Assembly: GCA_017441295.1 (NCBI GenBank)
Contig: JAFRYA010000006.1
Coordinates: 62,001-126,000 of the forward strand
Origin: Lachnospiraceae bacterium
GTDB lineage: Bacteria; Bacillota; Clostridia; Lachnospirales; Lachnospiraceae
DNA length: 64,000 bases
Reading direction: 5' to 3'
Part shown: in pieces, positions 58,321-64,000 of the stretch
Numbering within the stretch: position 1 is the stretch's first letter
Layout: every line of letters starts with the position of its first letter
Position numbers and translations under genes: made by a program
Notes under the pieces: generated by a model
Told to the model about the DNA's origin: nothing
Seen by the model: only the letters and a program-made list of their open reading frames with translations
The model's database searches: none

Positions 58321-59904
58321 ATGACAATCAGAGAAATAATAGAACGTGATGCAGTAAATAAACGTTTGACCACTTTCAGAAGCATTGTTGATCCTAATTC
58401 GATAGTCAATAAGGCTATTATTTATGATCCTGTGCTTGAGTCATCATTACAGCCGGAAACATTGTATTTGATAGATTATGATCATCTCCCCCATATTATT
58501 CCGGATGATCAAGTATATAATTTTTTGATTTCCACAAACAAGAAAGACGCTGAAATAAAAATTGATGAAATGTCTTATTTGAACTGTAATATTTTGACAA
58601 CAGCAATTGAATTGGAGGATATATACCCCAGTCTTATTTCTATGTTTATAGATGATAGTGTTGTAAACGCCTGTATTAAGCAAATGCTTCAGGCAAGACT
58701 GGAAAAAGGAACCAAGGAGATGCTCAATATCTGTGCAGGATATATTAAGTCAGATATTTTAATCATGGATCAGACTGGCAGGGCTTTAGAACAGGCATTT
58801 TATCATTCTGATGAGGCATTATTGGATACTTTTCATTTGTTATATCTTCAGGAAAATATAGCACCATTTAAAGAAGTATTACCAGGTGAAATGTATGTGG
58901 ATGAGTTCTTGCAAAGAGTAATGGAAAATAGAGGTGTTGAAGCCTATTTCGATCCAATTGTAGACAAATATATCATTATTAAACATATCAAGGTGAACCA
59001 TATTTCTATTGCCAAAATATATGCATTTTCAGATACTATGCATTTTCGTATTCCGGATATAGAGATTCTTGGGATGTTATCTGAATTCATGTCTGAAGAT
59101 CTTGCCAGAAATCCTATATATAAAATCAGCTATCGACAAAAATATGAATCGTTTCTGGTACGTCTTTTAGAAGCCAACGTAACCAATAATGAAGTGTTTG
59201 AAAAAGAGAAGGAGTCTTTAGGCATTCAGTTCAAAGGCTTGTATTGCGTTGCCGTTATTAGTTTTCAGGCGGGATTCACTCCTGAGGAAATCATGCGTTC
59301 ATTGGAAACATTGAAAGCCAAAATTATGGCTGAGCTTCCTCAAACATTCAGTATTATATATGAGAATAGTCTGGTAGTCATATTTAACTTGGAAAAAGAG
59401 AAAAGAATCTTTGCACAGGATAATGCTGTGCTTAGAAAATTGACTGCGCTTGATCAGGTTGTAATTGGAATAAGCAGATATTCAGAAAAACTGGAAGATA
59501 TTCATCAATTATATATTCAGGCGGTAAGAGCAGGAAAGAACGGCCTTTTATTTAAGAATCAAATGATAACATATTATGGCGAGATTACGAAATATGTCAT
59601 TCTGGAAACATTACAGGAGCAAGAAGATCTTATTGGGCTGGTAGATGATGATATAATGCAGTTATATAGGTTATCAAAAGAACGGCAAAAAGAGCTTTTT
59701 TTTACATTGTATTATTATCTGCTATATACAGGAAATGTGCTTGAGGTTGCCAATAAAATGCATGTCCATAAAAATACCATTTTTTATAGGCTGGAGAAAA
59801 TCAGGAATATGTTTGGCTCAGACCTGGAAGATGGAGAGACTTCCTTGAGATATCTATTTTCCTTTGAAATTTTGAAATATCTGAAATTGATTGATTTTGA
59901 GTAA
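58321..59904 (+). CDS. PucR/CdaR-type transcriptional regulator
   Basis: 527 residues. The C terminus (about 455-525) is the PucR-type helix-turn-helix: FFTLYYYLLYTGNVLEVANK, then MHVHKNTIFYRLEKIRNMFG and LRYLFSFEILKYLKL. The N-terminal ~250 residues are a sensor region of unknown ligand, and the middle (VAVISFQAGFTPEEIMRSLE) resembles the GGDEF-like connector of CdaR-type proteins. Such regulators activate purine, sugar-acid or amino-acid catabolism genes on binding a pathway metabolite. It closes the island, so it likely recognises the TTGTnCAnnTGnACAA sites. SD GGGAGGAGGG. Confidence 0.85.
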   Translation: MTIREIIERDAVNKRLTTFRSIVDPNSIVNKAIIYDPVLESSLQPETLYLIDYDHLPHIIPDDQVYNFLISTNKKDAEIKIDEMSYLNCNILTTAIELEDIYPSLISMFIDDSVVNACIKQMLQARLEKGTKEMLNICAGYIKSDILIMDQTGRALEQAFYHSDEALLDTFHLLYLQENIAPFKEVLPGEMYVDEFLQRVMENRGVEAYFDPIVDKYIIIKHIKVNHISIAKIYAFSDTMHFRIPDIEILGMLSEFMSEDLARNPIYKISYRQKYESFLVRLLEANVTNNEVFEKEKESLGIQFKGLYCVAVISFQAGFTPEEIMRSLETLKAKIMAELPQTFSIIYENSLVVIFNLEKEKRIFAQDNAVLRKLTALDQVVIGISRYSEKLEDIHQLYIQAVRAGKNGLLFKNQMITYYGEITKYVILETLQEQEDLIGLVDDDIMQLYRLSKERQKELFFTLYYYLLYTGNVLEVANKMHVHKNTIFYRLEKIRNMFGSDLEDGETSLRYLFSFEILKYLKLIDFE

Positions 59905-59957
59905 TTATAGAATTATTGAAAGGTCTACATCATTATATAGAAGGGAGAGTATTTCAT

Positions 59958-61703
59958 ATGAAACTTCAAATCCGTGAATATTGCATTCGCTGCGGCATGT
60001 GCGAGGATCTGCACCCGCAGCTGTTCAAACTGAATACCGAAGCTGACAAGGTCGACATTCTCTATGACGAGATTCCGGCCGAGCTGGAAGACGATGCGCG
60101 GCAGGCTATGGCGGATTGCGCGATCACTGCCATTTTCAAGGACGGCGCGCAGACCATTCAGGAGATCAACCGCATAGGCGAAGATCTGGAGGTGGATGTG
60201 GCCGTTATGGGTTCCGGACTGGCCGGCTTCACCGCGGCTGTCACTTTAGCCCGCAAAGGGGTCAAGGTGGCCGTGTTCGAGAAGCGTCCGTTCCAAGGCG
60301 GCAGTGTTTCCAACACCCCTATCGCGTTCGGCAATTACAAGAGCGACAACAGGAGCCGTGCCAAAGCGTTCAAGGAATTCTTCGGCATGAACCACTACAA
60401 CGCCAACCCTGACGTCATCCGTTCTTTCATCAATGACAGCAGCCGCATTCCGGAGTTCATCGAGTTCATCGGCGAGAAGATGATCCCGGTCGGACGCGGT
60501 GAAATCAACATGAAGCTGAAAGAGGCGAAAAACAAAGAGAACATTGTGCCTGAGGACGAAAGCCCGAGGGACAGCTACATTATAAAGGGCCGCGGCAACG
60601 GCCACGGCGCAGCCGTCGTCATCTACAAATGCATGCAGAAGCTCCGCGAGCTGGGTGGCGAGCTCTATCTGGACAGCCCTGTTGTGGACCTGATCCGCGA
60701 CGGCAACAAAGTGGTCGGAGTGGTTGTTAAAAACAATCAGACAGGCAAGACTTATAACGTAAAGGCCGGCGCGGTCATTATTGCATCCGGCGGATTCCCG
60801 GAGGACCGCGAAATGGTCAAGCAGTACACCGGCCACATCTTCACCGACGAGAAATGCTCGGACGGCGGCAACGTGCTGTTCAACTACTTCCCGGGCAGTC
60901 GTCTCACCGGTGACGGCCACAAGCTGGCGTGGGCCGCAGGCGGCGCCAAAGGCTCCATGGGCATCAACGGCCACAACCTCGTTCCGGGCCCGGGCATCAT
61001 CGGCAACACCCCGTGGGTTGTTTTCAATGAGACCCGTACCATTCAGGAACAGCCTTATCTGTGGGTCAACCAGAACGGCGAGCGCTTCATCGACGAGACC
61101 CAGAGCCGCAACCACCTGGCCATGGGCACCTCCATTTCCAACCAGCCGCAGAAATGCGGGTACATCCTCTTCGACGAGGACACCAAGCTCCACAGGGAGA
61201 ACGAGGGCGTGGAGTTCCTGTACTTCATCTTCCCTGTTCCGAAGCTGACGAACGTTACCGGCCAGTTTGAAAAGCTCATCAACGAGATCCACAACGAGCA
61301 CGTCTTCATGGCCGACACCCTCGAGGAACTGTGCTCACAGACCGGCATCGACTTCGCCGGCCTCACCAAGACGCTGGAGAACTACAACCGCTACTGCGAC
61401 GAGGGATTCGACGAGCAGTACTTCAAGGACGCTGCTTACCTGCGTCCTGTACGCCGCGGCAAGTTCTATGCCCTCAGAGTATTCTGCGGCGGATACTCCA
61501 CCACAGGCGGCATCAAGATCAATGGCGACTGCGCTGTCGTTGACGAAAACGGCCGCGCCATCCCTGGCCTCTACTCCGCCGGCGACTGCGCCTGCGGCGA
61601 GATCTTCGGCAACCCGCCAACGGGCGGCATGGGCAACGCCACCATCTCCATGTCCCAGGGCTTCACCTGCGCCGACAAGTCGATGGAGTACATCGGCAAA
61701 TAA
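59958..61703 (+). CDS. Ferredoxin-domain flavoprotein reductase (fumarate-reductase-like)
   Basis: 581 residues from ATG 59958 (SD AGGGAG). Residues 1-62 are a small ferredoxin domain with Cys9, Cys12, Cys15 (CIRCGMC) and Cys54, for one 4Fe-4S cluster. From residue ~77 there is an FAD_binding_2 reductase (VAVMGSGLAGFTAAVTLARK; GGSVSNTPIAFGNYKSDN; GRGNGHGAAVVIYK) ending STTGGIKINGDCAVVDENGR and NPPTGGMGNATISMSQGFTC. It probably reduces an enoate with electrons from the cluster. The body is GC-rich host style; co-occurrence with the island may be coincidental. Confidence 0.85.
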   Translation: MKLQIREYCIRCGMCEDLHPQLFKLNTEADKVDILYDEIPAELEDDARQAMADCAITAIFKDGAQTIQEINRIGEDLEVDVAVMGSGLAGFTAAVTLARKGVKVAVFEKRPFQGGSVSNTPIAFGNYKSDNRSRAKAFKEFFGMNHYNANPDVIRSFINDSSRIPEFIEFIGEKMIPVGRGEINMKLKEAKNKENIVPEDESPRDSYIIKGRGNGHGAAVVIYKCMQKLRELGGELYLDSPVVDLIRDGNKVVGVVVKNNQTGKTYNVKAGAVIIASGGFPEDREMVKQYTGHIFTDEKCSDGGNVLFNYFPGSRLTGDGHKLAWAAGGAKGSMGINGHNLVPGPGIIGNTPWVVFNETRTIQEQPYLWVNQNGERFIDETQSRNHLAMGTSISNQPQKCGYILFDEDTKLHRENEGVEFLYFIFPVPKLTNVTGQFEKLINEIHNEHVFMADTLEELCSQTGIDFAGLTKTLENYNRYCDEGFDEQYFKDAAYLRPVRRGKFYALRVFCGGYSTTGGIKINGDCAVVDENGRAIPGLYSAGDCACGEIFGNPPTGGMGNATISMSQGFTCADKSMEYIGK

Positions 61704-61715
61704 ACCTGATTTGCG

Positions 61716-61744
61716 AAAGGACTGCCTGCGGGCAGTCCTTTTTT
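61716..61744. terminator. Bidirectional terminator
   Basis: Stem AAGGACTGCC / GGCAGTCCTT (61717-61726 with 61731-61740), loop TGCG, T run to 61744; the A-rich left flank also provides a short T run for the minus strand. The T run contains the stop codon of the minus-strand gene at 61743. Confidence 0.9.
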
Positions 61745-62087
61745 ACATCACCACCATCGCCTCCGGATACTCATCCGCGAGCTCATCCACCGGCCTCTTC
61801 GTCTCAGGCACGAAGTCCACGCACGCCAGCGCGAACCCCTTCAGCCTGAGATCCAGCCCCGCCAGCTCGTCCAAAGTGATACACCCCGCATCCATATGCT
61901 TCAGCAAAGCCTCGAGTTTCCTGAACTCGGGCTTTTCCTGCAGCGAAACGAAATACTTGCGGCTTTCGTACAGCTCGCTCAGACCCGCGAGGCTGCGCAG
62001 CTTGCCGGCCACGGATATTGTACTTCGCCCATATATGATGTACTGCGCGCGGCGCCGCCCCGCGCATTCGAACACGAATACCTTCAT
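61743..62087 (-). CDS. Small protein of unknown function
   Basis: 114 residues on the minus strand, with balanced composition (LYESRKYFVSLQEKP, LAGLDLRLKGFALACVDFVP) and GC-rich codons. The ATG lies near a TATACT element (62094-62099) but has no SD. The 3' end coincides with the bidirectional terminator, which supports a real gene. Overlapping plus-strand ORFs are low-complexity Ser/Ala/Arg shadows. No family recognised. Confidence 0.6.
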   Translation of the reverse strand: MKVFVFECAGRRRAQYIIYGRSTISVAGKLRSLAGLSELYESRKYFVSLQEKPEFRKLEALLKHMDAGCITLDELAGLDLRLKGFALACVDFVPETKRPVDELADEYPEAMVVM

Positions 62088-62156
62088 GCCCCTAGTATAT
62101 GACGCGAGGTGGGTGATAAATGGGACTGGATTTCTGACGCGGAGTGCGGTGGTTGT

Positions 62157-62330
62157 GAAAAAATAGGATTTTTGCGGGGAAATGAGGGATTCTAATGGCC
62201 AGTTTGCAGAAAGATTGGATTTTTGCGGTTGCAGGTAACGCTTTAAACAGGATTAATGACCGCAAAAATCCAATCTTTCTGTTGGCAACAGACTGAAATC
62301 GGGAAATTTGCCGCAAAAATCCATTTTTTC
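62157..62330. repeat. Nested palindrome in a gene-free space
   Basis: The space 62088-62433 has no gene. A 23-base perfect inverted repeat (62207-62229 and 62259-62281, core AGATTGGATTTTTGCGG) is enclosed by a second inverted pair, 62157-62177 (GAAAAAATAGGATTTTTGCG) and 62311-62330, nearly perfect with one inserted base. Four copies of the phrase GGATTTTTGCGG occur, two in each direction. Could be a structured RNA, a transcription barrier or a protein-binding site. Confidence 0.8.
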
Positions 62331-62376
62331 GCATTCCCTGATTTGTAAGCCATTAAAAAGCGTTCTTCTGGCGTGC

Positions 62377-62405
62377 TTGACACCCTCGCGCCTGTTCTTT
62401 ATTAT
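62377..62405 (+). promoter_or_regulatory. Sigma-A promoter of the ACT/UPF0210 operon
   Basis: TTGACA (62377-62382), 17 bases, TATTAT (62400-62405); five of six matches in the -10. A leader of about 20 bases with SD AAGGAGG leads to the ATG at 62434. Confidence 0.85.
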
Positions 62406-62433
62406 TATTTCATCACCTTCCAAGGAGGCTCTT

Positions 62434-62706
62434 ATGAAGAAAACGATTATCACCGTCCTGGGCAAGGACCGAGTCGGCATCATTGCCGCCATCTGCAACT
62501 ACCTGGCGGACAACAACGTCAATATCCTGGACCTGAACCAGTCGATTGTCGACGGCTACTTCAATATGATCATGATCGTGGACGCGACGCAGGCGTCGGT
62601 GCCGTTCGGCGAGCTGAGCGACGGCATTGCGCAGCTGGGCGAGCAGCTCGGCATGCAGATCAAGATGCAGCAGGATGATATTTTTGAGGCGATGCACAGA
62701 ATATGA
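62434..62706 (+). CDS. ACT-domain protein (UPF0237 type)
   Basis: 90 residues, one ACT domain: [20 protein letters not shown], the following beta strand [20 protein letters not shown], and [20 protein letters not shown]. These small proteins are predicted amino-acid-sensing regulators and are nearly always adjacent to UPF0210, as here. The stop overlaps the next start (ATGA). SD AAGGAGG. Acts in the cytoplasm; the ligand is unknown. Confidence 0.9.
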   Translation: MKKTIITVLGKDRVGIIAAICNYLADNNVNILDLNQSIVDGYFNMIMIVDATQASVPFGELSDGIAQLGEQLGMQIKMQQDDIFEAMHRI

Positions 62707-64000
62707 TTAATTACTACGAAATCAACGAAACCAACAAAATGATCGAGCACGACAACCTCGACGTGCGCACCATCACGCTGGGTATTTCCCTGTTGGACTG
62801 CATTGACGGCGACCTGGCTGTGATCAATCAGAAGATATATGACAAGATTACGCGCGTGGCAAAGGACCTCGTGCCTGTCGGCTGCGAGCTCGAGAAGGAG
62901 TTCGGCATTCCGATCGTCAACAAGCGCATTTCCGTGACCCCGATCGCCCTGGTGGGCGGCGCGGCGTGCCGCGAGCCGGCGGACTTCGTGACCATCGCGA
63001 AGACGCTCGATGCGGCGGCGAAGGAGATCGGCGTCAACTTCGTGGGCGGCTACTCTGCCATTGTTTCCAAGGGCATGACGGCTGCTGACGAGATGCTGAT
63101 CCGCTCCATCCCGCAGGCGATGGCCGAGACTGACATGGTCTGCTCGTCCATCAACGTCGGCTCCACCAAGACCGGCCTCAACATGGACGCCATCCGCCTG
63201 ATCGGCGACATTGTGAAAGAGGCGGCTTACCTGACGCGCGAGCACGATTCCATCGGCTGCGCCAAGTTCGTGGCCATCTGCAACGCGCCTGACGATAACC
63301 CGTTCATGGCGGGCGCGTTCCACGGCGTGAGCGAGGCTGACGCTGTCATCAACGTTGGTGTTTCCGGCCCCGGCGTCGTCAAATCCGCCATCGAGCAGAT
63401 CCGCGGCGAGTCCTTCGAAGTCCTCTGCGAAACCATCAAGCGCACGGCCTTCAAGGTCACCCGCGTCGGCCAGCTGGTTGCCCGCGAAGCCTCACAAAGG
63501 CTCGGCATCCCGTTCGGCATTGTGGACCTCTCTCTGGCTCCGACCCCGGCCATCGGCGACTCTGTCTCCGACATCCTCGAAGGCATGGGTCTGGAACGCA
63601 CCGGTGCTCCAGGCACCACTGCTGCACTGGCCCTGCTCAACGACCAGGTCAAGAAGGGCGGCGTCATGGCGTCGTCTTACGTGGGCGGTCTGAGCGGCGC
63701 GTTCATTCCGGTCAGCGAAGACGCGGGAATGATCCGCGCGGCTGAATGCGGCGCGCTCACCATCGAGAAGCTCGAGGCAATGACCTGCGTTTGCTCTGTC
63801 GGTCTGGACATGATCGCCATCCCGGGCGACACCCCTGCCACGACAATCGCCGGCATCATCGCCGACGAGGCTGCCATCGGCATGGTCAACCAGAAAACCA
63901 CGGCGGTCCGCGTCATTCCGGTTTACGGCAAGTCTATCGGCGACTCCATCAACTACGGCGGCCTGCTGGGTCACGCCCCGGTCATCCCGGTCAGCCAATA
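62703..64000 (+). CDS. UPF0210 (PFL) family protein, 3' end off right edge
   Basis: 432 residues are visible, starting at ATG 62703. [60 protein letters not shown] and [20 protein letters not shown] are family hallmarks. The protein normally has about 450 residues, so only the last ~20 are missing; the last complete codon is Gln in [10 protein letters not shown]. Structures show a PFL-like fold, but the catalytic role is unknown. Overlaps and is probably regulated by the ACT-domain gene. Confidence 0.9.
   Translation, partial: MINYYEINETNKMIEHDNLDVRTITLGISLLDCIDGDLAVINQKIYDKITRVAKDLVPVGCELEKEFGIPIVNKRISVTPIALVGGAACREPADFVTIAKTLDAAAKEIGVNFVGGYSAIVSKGMTAADEMLIRSIPQAMAETDMVCSSINVGSTKTGLNMDAIRLIGDIVKEAAYLTREHDSIGCAKFVAICNAPDDNPFMAGAFHGVSEADAVINVGVSGPGVVKSAIEQIRGESFEVLCETIKRTAFKVTRVGQLVAREASQRLGIPFGIVDLSLAPTPAIGDSVSDILEGMGLERTGAPGTTAALALLNDQVKKGGVMASSYVGGLSGAFIPVSEDAGMIRAAECGALTIEKLEAMTCVCSVGLDMIAIPGDTPATTIAGIIADEAAIGMVNQKTTAVRVIPVYGKSIGDSINYGGLLGHAPVIPVSQ

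Noticed and set aside
60246..61301. Long minus-strand ORF of 351 residues opposite the flavoprotein gene
   Set aside because: Antisense frame of a well-supported gene; composition (Val/Ala/Asp/His) is that of a shadow.
61267..62166. Plus-strand ORF of 299 residues
   Set aside because: Low-complexity Ser/Ala/Thr/Arg translation that overlaps the flavoprotein gene, typical of GC-rich shadow frames.

Overview
The window looks like a chromosomal segment of an anaerobic, Gram-positive Clostridia-type bacterium (inference). The signs are a mutS2-yhaM pair, a DegV/FakA/PlsX fatty-acid operon, strong SD-type ribosome sites, radical-SAM and ferredoxin-flavoprotein genes, Old-Yellow-Enzyme reductases with an iron-sulfur cluster, a Firmicutes-type Etf next to an acyl-CoA dehydrogenase, and no respiratory genes. 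No 16S rRNA or other taxonomic marker is present, so the species cannot be named.

Layout. 1-2564 (minus): 5' part of mutS2, YhaM-type exoribonuclease, membrane-anchored alpha/beta hydrolase. 2714-8171 (plus): two DegV proteins, FakA-like kinase, PlsX-like protein and a GT2/GtrA glycosyltransferase, followed by tRNA-Gln(CUG) with a consensus promoter and terminator. 8480-14982: a reductase locus, with TetR regulator and Old-Yellow-Enzyme on the minus strand and an FAD reductase plus a second Old-Yellow-Enzyme diverging on the plus strand. 15029-30499: XRE-TPR regulator, M20 dipeptidase, Cys-motif protein with a radical-SAM enzyme, nitroreductase, VWA protein, lipoprotein, hot-dog thioesterase, TraX-like protein, three transporters, TRIC channel, glycosyltransferase, esterase and small unknowns.

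30713-35669 is a strikingly AT-rich defence cassette: m5C methyltransferase, a restriction endonuclease with a C-terminal B3-like domain, Vsr, and a GHKL (MutL/MORC-like) ATPase that ends in a PD-(D/E)XK-type nuclease motif. One GC-rich small gene (35686-35913) separates it from a second foreign-looking block.

35956-59904 is an intermediate-GC catabolic island, the most interesting part of the window. It encodes a metallo-beta-lactamase-fold hydrolase, a double hot-dog (MaoC) hydratase, acyl-CoA dehydrogenase, EtfBA, four family III (CaiB-like) CoA-transferase modules arranged as one fused pair and one split pair, a complete glutamate-mutase-type B12 enzyme set (S, E, L), a Cys-rich small protein, an MmgE/PrpD protein, a TRAP transporter, two UroD/MtaA-family proteins, a MATE exporter and a PucR-type regulator. 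The mutase E subunit aligns without gaps to the remembered Clostridium cochlearium GlmE over the first ~183 residues but has lost most of the glutamate-binding residues (Arg66, Arg149, Glu171, Tyr177), and no methylaspartase is present. I therefore infer an undescribed coenzyme-B12-dependent pathway for an imported, probably branched, carboxylic acid activated as a CoA ester. A palindrome of the form TTGTnCAnnTGnACAA occurs at four promoter regions of the island and is a candidate operator for the PucR-type regulator.

59958-64000 returns to GC-rich host sequence: a ferredoxin-flavoprotein reductase, a small unknown, a remarkable nested palindrome, and an ACT-domain/UPF0210 pair that runs off the right edge. 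Several intergenic spaces (8.3, 16.2, 22.9, 26.8-27.3 and 62.2 kb) hold short repeated or inverted phrases with no coding potential.
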